Part shown: in pieces, positions 12,839 to 19,270 of the stretch
How positions within the stretch are numbered: the first letter of the stretch is position 1
How the letters are laid out: the number at the start of each line of letters is the position of its first letter
From: Desulfovibrio oxyclinae DSM 11498
GTDB taxonomy: Bacteria; Desulfobacterota; Desulfovibrionia; Desulfovibrionales; Desulfovibrionaceae
Direction: 5' to 3'
DNA: 22,217 bases
Assembly (NCBI RefSeq): GCF_000375485.1
Contig: NZ_AQXE01000001.1
Coordinates: forward strand, 322,770-344,986
Notes under the pieces: model-generated
Databases searched by the model: none
Told to the model about the DNA's origin: nothing
Seen by the model: only the letters and a program-made list of their open reading frames with translations
Program-made: the position numbers and the translations under genes

Positions 12839-15799
12839 ATGAGCGATTCCGTGTCCATCGACGCCAGAGAGGCCCTGAGCGAACTCAAAAACATGCTTTC
12901 AGACTCTGCCGATGCGCTTGTTCCGTGGTTTTACGTGAACATGCCCGAATACTATTTCCAGACGCACGAGAAGGAAGAACAGCTCAAGCACCTGCGTGCC
13001 ATCCTCTCCGGGCAGGTGCGCTCCGAAGGACAGGCGGTGCAGCTTAGAAGCCCCTGCGGGACAAGGATCACCCACATCACACCGGGCGCGGACATGAAGG
13101 TGCTGGCCGAGGTTCTGGAGCAGTATCGTGGCAAATCGCTTCAGGCGGCGCGCATCTATTCCAGCCGGGACGATGCGCTCAGGCTCGACACGCTGGTGCT
13201 CGGACCGCAGAGCACCTGCGAAGTGGATGGCAGCGGCTACAAGCGGGCTCTTGAGGCCATCACCGAAAGCAAGATGGTCATCCCGGAAGATCAGGATGAC
13301 TTCGGAAAATTTCTTGCCGGGACCACCGAGGATTACGTTGAAAAGTTTGAAGCGGCGCGGGCCGTGCGGCACTTCGAAACCTGTCGTTGCGTCGAGGGTA
13401 CCGAAAGGGTTCACGTGCAACTGGACAAGGAGGTGCATCCCGGCTTCGACCGCATCAGCGTGGCCATGGCCAATCCGCCGTCCAAGGCGCTATTGCTTAT
13501 GGCGGTCAAGGTCCTTGCCCGGGAGGAAGTGCCCGTGGACAGGGCCTACGGCGACCTCTTCGAGCTTGAGGAGAACGGCACGGCCGCCGTATTCAGTTTT
13601 TATCTGGACAGGTCCAAGGTCGATCTTGACAAAAGCTCAGAGCGGTACGCGCGGCTGCGTCGCCAACTCAAGGCAATAAAGTGGTTTGCGTTTCATGGTC
13701 TTGAGGTGTTGTCCGAAGAGGACGGGTGGGAGATCGGCAGCGTCATGCTCATGCAGGCCGCGGCCGAGTTCGCCCATCAGTTCCTGACGGCCAAGGATAT
13801 CTACGCCTATTCCTCGGGCCGGATCGTGCATACCATGCTCGACCACCGCGATATTCTGGACCTGCTGTTCAGTTATTTTGAAGCGCGGTTCAATCCGGAC
13901 ATAGGCGGCGGACGCGATGCGCTGGTGGAGCACCGGCGGCGCAAGGTGCGTAACGCAATCGGCGGCGTCACGGATGACATCTGCCGCAACATCCTGAACT
14001 ACATCTATCGTTTCTTCCGGTACACCCTGCGTACCAACTATTACGTGCCAGAGCGGTTCGGCCTCGCTTTTCGCATGGATCCGCTCATCCTTTCCCCCAT
14101 GCCCAAGGAAGAGCGACCTTTCGGATTCTACTGCTTCCACGGCCCTTACTGCTTCGGCTTCCATGTCCGCTATCGCGACATGTCCCGCGGCGGGGTACGG
14201 GTGGTGCGCACCTGGAATCAGGAGCATTTCGAACTGGAGAGCAACCGGCTCTTCGACGAAGTCACCAAATTGGCGAGTGCGCAGCAGTTCAAAAACAAGG
14301 ACATCCCCGAAGGCGGCTCCAAGGCCGTTGTGCTCATGGGGCCGGACGGGGAAGTGGACATCGCCGTGAAGAGCATGGTCGATTCCCTGCTGGATCTCAT
14401 CGTGGTGCCAGAGGATGCCGGGCCGGGCAACTGGACGCGGCCGGAAGTGGTGGACTATCTCGACCGCGAGGAGATCATCTATCTGGGACCCGACGAGAAC
14501 ATCACGCCCAAGCACGTGCAGTGGTTCGTGGACCGAGCCCGCAAGCGCCAGTACAAGTGGCCCGCCGCGTTCATGAGTTCCAAGCCGCGTGCCGGCATCG
14601 GACACAAGCGGTACGGCGTCACCAGCGAGGGCGTCATCGTCTTTGCGGATGAGCTGCTCCGGGCCATGGGCATCGACCCGGACAGCCAGAAATTCACGGT
14701 CAAGCTCACCGGCGGTCCTGCCGGAGACGTGGCCTCCAACGTCATGAAGATCCTGCGTCGCGAATACGGCGACAACGCCTGCATTGTGGCCATGTCCGAC
14801 GGACACGGCGCGGCCTATGATCCGGCCGGGCTGGATCACGAGGAGCTGATGCGTCTGGTGGAAGGGGAAAAGAAGGCATCCCATTTCGACCCTGACAAGC
14901 TCTCCGGCTCGGAGGCGTTCGTGGTCTCCACGGAAACGCAGGAGGGCCGCTCCACCCGCGACAGCCTGCACAATACGGTGGAGGCCGACCTATTCATCCC
15001 GTCGGGCGGCAGGCCGGACACCATCAACATGCAGAACTGGCAGCGGTTCCTGCGGCACGACGGCAGGCCCACCGCGCGGGGCATCGTGGAAGGTGCCAAC
15101 ATTTTCATTTCCGCCGAGGCCCGTGCCAAGCTCGAAGAGGCAGGCGTCATGGTCGTCCCGGGCCCATCCGCCAACAAGACCGGCGTGATTTGCTCCTCCT
15201 ACGAGATTCTTGCGGGGCTGGCTCTGTCGGAAGACGAATTCCTCGACATCAAGGATACCTACGTGGAGCAGGTGCTGGATATTCTGCGGCTGCGGGCGCG
15301 TGATGAGGCGCGGCTGCTCATGCGCGAATACAAGAGCTGCGGCGGCTCCAAGACCATCACGGAGCTTTCCTACGAGCTGTCTCGCCATATCAACGACCTC
15401 GCGGACATGGTGGTGGCGATGCTCGACGAAGGCGTGGCGTCCGTGGCCGCCAATCCGCTGCTCAAGCGCATGGTGCTCGCCTATTGCCCGGCAATACTCG
15501 CTGAAAAGTATGGCGACCGCGTGCTGCGAAACGTTCCGCGCGCCCACCTTCACGCATTGCTCGGGGCGTTCATCTCCGCACGCATCATGTATCAGGAAGG
15601 GCTCAACTGGGCCGAGCGTCTTGTTGACGTGGCAGGCGTACGCAAGCTTATCATGGCTTACCTTGAAGAAGAGGATATAGTGACCCGATGGGTTGAGGAT
15701 ATCCGCGAGAGCGGACTGGAGCAGGCCGACGACATCGCATCCGTGGTTCAGGCGTCCGGACGCAAGTATCTGACCATGCGGCGTCTCGGATTCGCATAG
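12839..15799 (+). CDS. Large NAD-type glutamate dehydrogenase
   Basis: This 986-residue enzyme oxidatively deaminates glutamate to 2-oxoglutarate and ammonia, usually NAD-linked and catabolic in large GDHs. The N-terminal 400 residues hold ACT-like regulatory segments (HVQLDKEVHPGFDRISVAMA region). The catalytic core begins near residue 445 with MSRGGVRVV. KNKDIPEGGSKAVV (about 485-495) corresponds to the GDH catalytic lysine region. The Rossmann nucleotide-binding domain starts near 620 (LTGGPAGDVASNVM), and VPGPSANKTGV and EGANIF are late-core motifs. Size is between the 450-residue hexameric and 1600-residue GDH classes. The start is ATG 12839 with GGAG at 12829-12832; a TTG at 12827 is less likely. 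An HPPD-like gene follows after 19 bases. Confidence 0.9.
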   Translation: MSDSVSIDAREALSELKNMLSDSADALVPWFYVNMPEYYFQTHEKEEQLKHLRAILSGQVRSEGQAVQLRSPCGTRITHITPGADMKVLAEVLEQYRGKSLQAARIYSSRDDALRLDTLVLGPQSTCEVDGSGYKRALEAITESKMVIPEDQDDFGKFLAGTTEDYVEKFEAARAVRHFETCRCVEGTERVHVQLDKEVHPGFDRISVAMANPPSKALLLMAVKVLAREEVPVDRAYGDLFELEENGTAAVFSFYLDRSKVDLDKSSERYARLRRQLKAIKWFAFHGLEVLSEEDGWEIGSVMLMQAAAEFAHQFLTAKDIYAYSSGRIVHTMLDHRDILDLLFSYFEARFNPDIGGGRDALVEHRRRKVRNAIGGVTDDICRNILNYIYRFFRYTLRTNYYVPERFGLAFRMDPLILSPMPKEERPFGFYCFHGPYCFGFHVRYRDMSRGGVRVVRTWNQEHFELESNRLFDEVTKLASAQQFKNKDIPEGGSKAVVLMGPDGEVDIAVKSMVDSLLDLIVVPEDAGPGNWTRPEVVDYLDREEIIYLGPDENITPKHVQWFVDRARKRQYKWPAAFMSSKPRAGIGHKRYGVTSEGVIVFADELLRAMGIDPDSQKFTVKLTGGPAGDVASNVMKILRREYGDNACIVAMSDGHGAAYDPAGLDHEELMRLVEGEKKASHFDPDKLSGSEAFVVSTETQEGRSTRDSLHNTVEADLFIPSGGRPDTINMQNWQRFLRHDGRPTARGIVEGANIFISAEARAKLEEAGVMVVPGPSANKTGVICSSYEILAGLALSEDEFLDIKDTYVEQVLDILRLRARDEARLLMREYKSCGGSKTITELSYELSRHINDLADMVVAMLDEGVASVAANPLLKRMVLAYCPAILAEKYGDRVLRNVPRAHLHALLGAFISARIMYQEGLNWAERLVDVAGVRKLIMAYLEEEDIVTRWVEDIRESGLEQADDIASVVQASGRKYLTMRRLGFA

Positions 15800-15818
15800 A
15801 CCCCAACGGGAGGACTGC

Positions 15819-16904
15819 ATGCCAGAAGCATTCAGAAACGACGACGAACGACTGCGGTCCGAAGTGGATCGCGTGATGAAGGAACGGACCGAGCATGGGC
15901 TGGAAGGGCTCGTGGGCGGTCTTGAATCAGTGGTGATCAACACGCAGCCCGAACGGCAGAAGGATGCGGTTCAGGAGGTGCTGAACACCACCGGATATGT
16001 TTTTGAGCAGGCCTTTGAGCGTGACGGTATTCGTACCTGCGTGCTCAAGAAGGACGGCAGCGCCGACATGCTGGTCACGTCCCGGTTGGTGGGCGAAAAC
16101 CCGTTCAGGCCCGTCAACAGGGGGCCGAAGGGGGACGCCCTGCCGGACACGCGACTGGAGACGCTGGTCTTCAAATGCCCGCGTCTGGAGGAAGCCGTAG
16201 CCATCCAGAAGAAACGGGGTGTTCGGTTTCTGACCGAGGAGCCGGTGCGCACGCCGTCGTTCCTGTTCACGCAGACCGAGCCTTCGCCGTATACAGGCAA
16301 CTCGGTAGGGTATCTCCAGTGGCTGGACGGGGAGGGCGCCTATCGCCCGGACGATGCGCAGCGTCTTGACTGGCATTTCGAAAAGCCTGACAGGCCGCAC
16401 CTGCGCGACGTGCACGAGCTGGATCACGCTGCCACGCGGGTCAGAGCCGAGGAACGCGACAAGGCCATCATCGAATTCATGGAGTTGACCAACTACCACT
16501 TCGACTTTGCCATCTATGTGGAGGCGCTCAACTCCATTACCAACGTTGCGCGCCTGTCTGCCGAGGATTTCGCCATGGTGTTCACGTCCGGCATCGAGCC
16601 GTTCAAATCCGTGGAGGAGTCCGGCCCGACCGAGCTGTTCATCCATAATTACAACACACGGGTGCACCATCTGGCATTCAGGACGGAAAACATCGAAAAA
16701 ACCTTCGACGCGTTGGTTGAGCACGGCATGGAATTTCTCGTGGAACTCGTCGGTTCCCCGGAAGAGGGGCTCAAGCAGACCTTTACACGGCCCATGTCAT
16801 CCACGTTCATCGTCAACGAATATATTCACCGCTACGGCGACTTCGACGGCTTCTTCACGCAGTCCAACGTGACCATGCTGACGAAGGCCACGGAACGCCA
16901 GTAA
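15819..16904 (+). CDS. VOC-superfamily protein related to 4-hydroxyphenylpyruvate dioxygenase
   Basis: This 361-residue protein has the double-VOC fold of 4-hydroxyphenylpyruvate dioxygenase (HPPD). N-terminal half 30-170 is the degenerate domain; residues 195-350 are the catalytic-type domain. The iron triad appears intact: H203 (ELDHAATRV), H284 (RVHHLAF) and E334 (IVNEYIHRYG). The H203-H284 gap of 81 is normal, but H284-E334 is only 50 residues against about 80 in true HPPD, so the active-site lid segment is missing. The C-terminal GxFGxGNF motif is degenerate (DGFFTQSN). It therefore probably acts on a different substrate, or is not an oxygenase. GGAGG lies before ATG 15819. It is cotranscribed with a glutamate dehydrogenase, which suggests amino-acid or 2-oxo-acid metabolism. 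Confidence 0.8.
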   Translation: MPEAFRNDDERLRSEVDRVMKERTEHGLEGLVGGLESVVINTQPERQKDAVQEVLNTTGYVFEQAFERDGIRTCVLKKDGSADMLVTSRLVGENPFRPVNRGPKGDALPDTRLETLVFKCPRLEEAVAIQKKRGVRFLTEEPVRTPSFLFTQTEPSPYTGNSVGYLQWLDGEGAYRPDDAQRLDWHFEKPDRPHLRDVHELDHAATRVRAEERDKAIIEFMELTNYHFDFAIYVEALNSITNVARLSAEDFAMVFTSGIEPFKSVEESGPTELFIHNYNTRVHHLAFRTENIEKTFDALVEHGMEFLVELVGSPEEGLKQTFTRPMSSTFIVNEYIHRYGDFDGFFTQSNVTMLTKATERQ

Positions 16905-16922
16905 CGGTTTGCGGTCCGGAGG

Positions 16923-16949
16923 CGGTCCGTCCTTCATTGGGGCGGACCG
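16923..16949 (+). terminator. Hairpin after the HPPD-like gene, probable terminator
   Basis: A 10-bp stem (16923-16932 with 16940-16949, one G-U pair) is followed by TTCATTTCT, only moderately T-rich. It lies 18 bases past the stop codon and before tpx, so it probably ends the GDH transcript, perhaps inefficiently. Confidence 0.55.
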
Positions 16950-17022
16950 TTCATTTCTGGATGATTTTTGCGCTTCATATGTTATGGTGGCGCGAAAACC
17001 GATAATTCAAGGAGAAAGACAA

Positions 17023-17541
17023 ATGACCGAACGTAAAGGTTTGATCACGTTTCAGGGTAATCCGCTGACCATGGCAGGCAATCCGGTGGAGCCGGGCGAC
17101 AAGGCTCCGGGGTTCGAACTGCTGGATAATGCTCTGGGGACCAAGACCATGGACGACTACAAGGACAAGGTCCTGATCATTGCCACCGTGCCGTCGCTGG
17201 ATACGCACGTGTGCGACCTGGAAGCGCGACGTTTCAATCAGGAGGCGGCCAAGCTCGGGGACAAGGTGCAGGTGCTGGTGGTCAGCATGGACCTTCCGTT
17301 CGCCCAGAAGCGCTGGTCCGACAACGCTGGCGTGGAAGTCATGCAGACGTTGTCCGACCATCGCGATGCGTCCTTCGGCCTTGGCTGGGGCGTGCTGATA
17401 AAGGAACTGCGCCTGTTGGCCCGGACGGTCTTCATTGTTGATAAATCCGGCGATGTTCAGTATTCACAGGTCGTTCCCGAGGTTACCGACGAGCCGGACT
17501 ATGATGATGTCCTCAAGGCCGTTCGGAAAATAATCGATTAG
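17023..17541 (+). CDS. tpx: Tpx-type thiol peroxidase lacking the resolving cysteine
   Basis: This 172-residue peroxiredoxin of the Tpx subfamily reduces hydrogen and alkyl peroxides. The N-terminus TFQGNPLTMAGNPVEPGD and the active-site helix PSLDTHVCDLEARRFN are diagnostic; C64 is the peroxidatic cysteine with T61 and R-containing partners around it. The conserved DLPFAQ(x)RFC segment reads DLPFAQKRWS, so the resolving cysteine (C95 in E. coli) is S99. C64 is the only cysteine in the protein, making it a 1-Cys enzyme that must be reduced by another thiol. The start is ATG 17023 with AAGGAGA at 17009-17015; the longer in-frame extension to 16909 crosses the upstream hairpin and is rejected. 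No signal peptide, so cytoplasmic. It is monocistronic. Confidence 0.93.
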   Translation: MTERKGLITFQGNPLTMAGNPVEPGDKAPGFELLDNALGTKTMDDYKDKVLIIATVPSLDTHVCDLEARRFNQEAAKLGDKVQVLVVSMDLPFAQKRWSDNAGVEVMQTLSDHRDASFGLGWGVLIKELRLLARTVFIVDKSGDVQYSQVVPEVTDEPDYDDVLKAVRKIID

Positions 17542-17561
17542 CGGCGGTTCTTGCCCCGAAT

Positions 17562-17615
17562 ATACTATCCATGTCCTTTCGCCCGTGGTATCTGGTGAGA
17601 GGATATGGATAGTAT
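17562..17615 (+). promoter_or_regulatory. Long inverted repeat / RNA hairpin upstream of the ArsR-family gene
   Basis: A 22-bp uninterrupted stem pairs 17562-17583 with 17594-17615, leaving a 10-base loop. The outer 16 bp have one G-U pair and the inner 6 bp two more. These G-U pairs exist only if the plus strand is transcribed; in minus-strand RNA they would be A-C mismatches. No T-run follows, so it is not a simple terminator. It lies 20 bases after tpx and 41 bases before the regulator start. It could be a divided operator for the regulator, an mRNA-stabilising hairpin for tpx, or a cis-acting leader. A TATACT hexamer (17561-17566) sits on the left arm. Confidence 0.6.
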
Positions 17616-17656
17616 CGAAGGGAAAGGCGGCCTCCAGGACAACAAGGCAGAACCTT

Positions 17657-18013
17657 ATGAGTACCAAAGCGTGCAATAATACCCCCGGACATAAGCATAA
17701 CGTGCAGGACGTTCAGGGGAATATGCTTTCCGAGAAAGAGTTTCTGTTCATGGCGGAGCTGTTCAAGGCGCTCGGGGACTACACCCGTGTCAGGATACTG
17801 CACGCCCTGTCAGTTTCGGAGCTGTGCGTCTGTGCTCTTGCCGAGGTCCTTGAAATGTCCCAGTCAGCCATTTCGCATCAGTTGCGGTTGTTACGCGCGG
17901 CCAGACTCGTGCGGTACCGCAAGGAAGGAAAAAACGTCTACTACGCCCTGGACGACGAGCATGTGGAAGCGCTGCTCAAGCAGGGCTTTGCCCACATTTC
18001 CGAGGAGGCGTAA
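17657..18013 (+). CDS. ArsR/SmtB-family metal-sensing repressor
   Basis: This 118-residue winged-helix dimer is expected to repress metal-resistance genes until metal binds. The recognition helix is AEVLEMSQSAISHQLRLLRAA (62-82). Two classical metal sites are visible. The first is a thiolate alpha3/alpha3N site with C57-V-C59 in ELCVC plus C6, H12 and H14 in the N-terminal arm. The second is an alpha5 site that fits the SmtB pattern D-x-H-x10-H-x2-E exactly (D100, H102, H113, E116). This argues for Zn/Cd/Co-type sensing rather than arsenite. The start is ATG 17657; the in-frame extension to 17585 would cover the upstream hairpin. Its stop codon lies in a terminator. The target is probably the efflux permease downstream. 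Confidence 0.9.
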   Translation: MSTKACNNTPGHKHNVQDVQGNMLSEKEFLFMAELFKALGDYTRVRILHALSVSELCVCALAEVLEMSQSAISHQLRLLRAARLVRYRKEGKNVYYALDDEHVEALLKQGFAHISEEA

Positions 18014-18030
18014 GCCTCCTCGCCTTTTTT
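18001..18030 (+). terminator. Intrinsic terminator overlapping the regulator's stop codon
   Basis: A 9-bp stem (18001-18009 with 18014-18022) has loop GTAA, which includes the TAA stop codon, and is followed by CC and six T (18025-18030). It separates regulator and permease transcripts. Confidence 0.88.
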
Positions 18031-18050
18031 CACCCACGGAGACGTGGGTG
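18031..18050 (+). promoter_or_regulatory. 8-bp hairpin with GAGA tetraloop before the permease promoter
   Basis: A perfect 8-bp stem (18031-18038 with 18043-18050) is capped by a GAGA (GNRA-type) loop directly after the terminator T-run and 8 bases before the permease -35 box. With ATTTCAGTTT downstream it might be a backup terminator. It could also be a DNA dyad for a regulator. Confidence 0.5.
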
Positions 18051-18058
18051 ATTTCAGT

Positions 18059-18086
18059 TTGACATCTGAGCATACGTGCATATATT
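18059..18086 (+). promoter_or_regulatory. Sigma-70 promoter of the efflux permease
   Basis: TTGACA (18059-18064) is perfect consensus and TATATT (18081-18086) matches five of six, with a 16-base spacer. Transcription would start near 18093, leaving a 26-base leader with AAAGGG as ribosome site. The spacer carries GCAT-ACGT-GCAT, a candidate contact site for the neighbouring ArsR-family repressor. A TATAAT at 18111-18116 is too close to the start codon to be useful. Confidence 0.75.
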
Positions 18087-18118
18087 GCCCTTAAAGACAG
18101 ACCGAAAGGGTATAATTT

Positions 18119-19177
18119 ATGTTGACAGAAATCATATTTGAATCGTGGCACGTTCTGGTGGAAGCAGCGCCGTTTGTGCTCCTTGGTTTTTTTGTGGCCG
18201 GGTTGCTCAAGGCTTATGTTCCCGATGCGTTCATGGCCAAACACCTCGGTGGCAAGGGGCCGGGCCCCGTGGTTAAAGCAGCGCTGTTCGGCATCCCGCT
18301 GCCGCTTTGCTCATGCGGAGTCCTTCCGGCTGCGCTCGGTCTGAGGCGTCAGGGCGCCAGCAAGGGGGCCGCCACATCGTTCATGATCTCCACACCGGAA
18401 ACAGGCGTTGACTCCATCGCCGTAACCTACGCGCTGCTGGACCCGATCATGACCGTCATCAGGCCGGTGGGGGCCTTTTTTACCTCCATAGTTGCCGGGC
18501 TTTTGGTCAATATGGGTCCTGCCGAGGAGGAAAAGCCCGAGCCGCTGGAAAACCTCGTTCACAGCGGATGCGGGTGCAGTTCCGGCTGCTGCGATGATGA
18601 GCCGAAAAAGGCCGGATCATGGCAGCGTTTCCGAGGCGGAATGGATTATGCGTTCGGCGAGATGATCGCGGACATCGGGAAGTGGCTCATGATAGGCGTG
18701 GTGCTCGCCGGAATTATCGCCGCGCTCATTCCGGACGGATTCATCGAGAACAATATCGGCCACGGCCTGCTGCCGCTGTTCATCATGCTGCTGGTCGGCC
18801 TGCCTCTTTACGTATGTGCCACCGCATCCACCCCCATCGCCGCCTCGCTGGTGCTCAAAGGGCTTTCTCCCGGTGCCGCGCTGGTCTTTCTGCTGGCCGG
18901 TCCCGCCACCAACGGGGCGACGCTCACCGTCATGTTCAAGGCGCTCGGTCGCAGGGCGGCGTTCGCCTACCTGTTCGCCATCGCGGTTTGTTCCATTGCG
19001 CTGGGATGGCTGACCGACAGACTGTATGTGGGCCTCGGACTTGATATCACGGCTGTGCTGTCCGATGTGGACGAGGCAGTCCCCGAATGGCTCGGAACCG
19101 CCTCGGCAATCGCGCTGCTTCTGCTTATTGCGTGGAACATGCTGCCGAATCGGCGACACAGCCACGATTGTTGCTGA
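18119..19177 (+). CDS. Permease of the SO_0444 Cu/Zn efflux (DUF318/ArsP-like) family
   Basis: This 352-residue inner-membrane permease is related to the SO_0444 Cu/Zn efflux family. Two similar halves each carry about four hydrophobic segments. The first half holds PLPLCSCGVLPAALGLRRQG (C64, C66) and STPETGVDS; the second has YVCATASTPIAASL (C233) and AGPATNGATLT. Between the halves lies a soluble loop with C151, C153, C157 and C158, and the protein ends HSHDCC. Both are soft-metal ligand clusters absent from the organoarsenical exporter ArsP. A metal sensor upstream and a strong own promoter fit an inducible efflux system. Whether copper, zinc or another ion is moved is not shown by sequence. 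The start ATG 18119 has AAAGGG upstream. Confidence 0.88.
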   Translation: MLTEIIFESWHVLVEAAPFVLLGFFVAGLLKAYVPDAFMAKHLGGKGPGPVVKAALFGIPLPLCSCGVLPAALGLRRQGASKGAATSFMISTPETGVDSIAVTYALLDPIMTVIRPVGAFFTSIVAGLLVNMGPAEEEKPEPLENLVHSGCGCSSGCCDDEPKKAGSWQRFRGGMDYAFGEMIADIGKWLMIGVVLAGIIAALIPDGFIENNIGHGLLPLFIMLLVGLPLYVCATASTPIAASLVLKGLSPGAALVFLLAGPATNGATLTVMFKALGRRAAFAYLFAIAVCSIALGWLTDRLYVGLGLDITAVLSDVDEAVPEWLGTASAIALLLLIAWNMLPNRRHSHDCC

Positions 19178-19199
19178 TAGGGTACCGAACAGCCTCGGC

Positions 19200-19270
19200 T
19201 TTCTTTTCATTCGGCCACTTCCGTGCTACTGAACGTCAAATTGATACGGAGTGGCCGAATGAAAACGAAA
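19200..19270 (+). promoter_or_regulatory. 24-bp hairpin burying the ribosome site and start codon of the ABC binding-protein gene
   Basis: Bases 19200-19224 pair with 19246-19270 over 24 bp, with one bulged T on the left (19219 or 19220) and one bulged C on the right (19266); the loop is 21 bases. The right arm contains GGAG (19248-19251), the ATG (19259-19261) and the next three codons. Translation should be strongly blocked unless the stem is opened. No T-run follows on either strand, so it is not a terminator. A thermosensor, ligand-responsive leader or antisense target are options; a recent template-switch duplication is the null explanation. Confidence 0.75.

Noticed and set aside
16909..17022. 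Extended N-terminus for Tpx
   Set aside because: It crosses a hairpin, has no ribosome site and does not resemble Tpx; AAGGAGA before ATG 17023 fits.
18119..19177. Organoarsenical exporter ArsP
   Set aside because: ArsP is related, but the CxCxxxCC loop, HSHDCC tail and the neighbouring sensor's SmtB-type zinc site point to the Cu/Zn SO_0444-type branch.
19185..19207. Terminator after the permease gene (CCGA...TCGG then CTTTCTTTT)
   Set aside because: Only a 4-bp stem with an interrupted T-run; the same T-run pairs better within the 24-bp hairpin that follows.
19200..19270. TPP riboswitch or insertion-sequence terminal repeats
   Set aside because: No THI-box core (CUGAGA / GGAACC) is present although the transporter resembles thiamine-precursor importers, and no transposase or target duplication surrounds the repeat.
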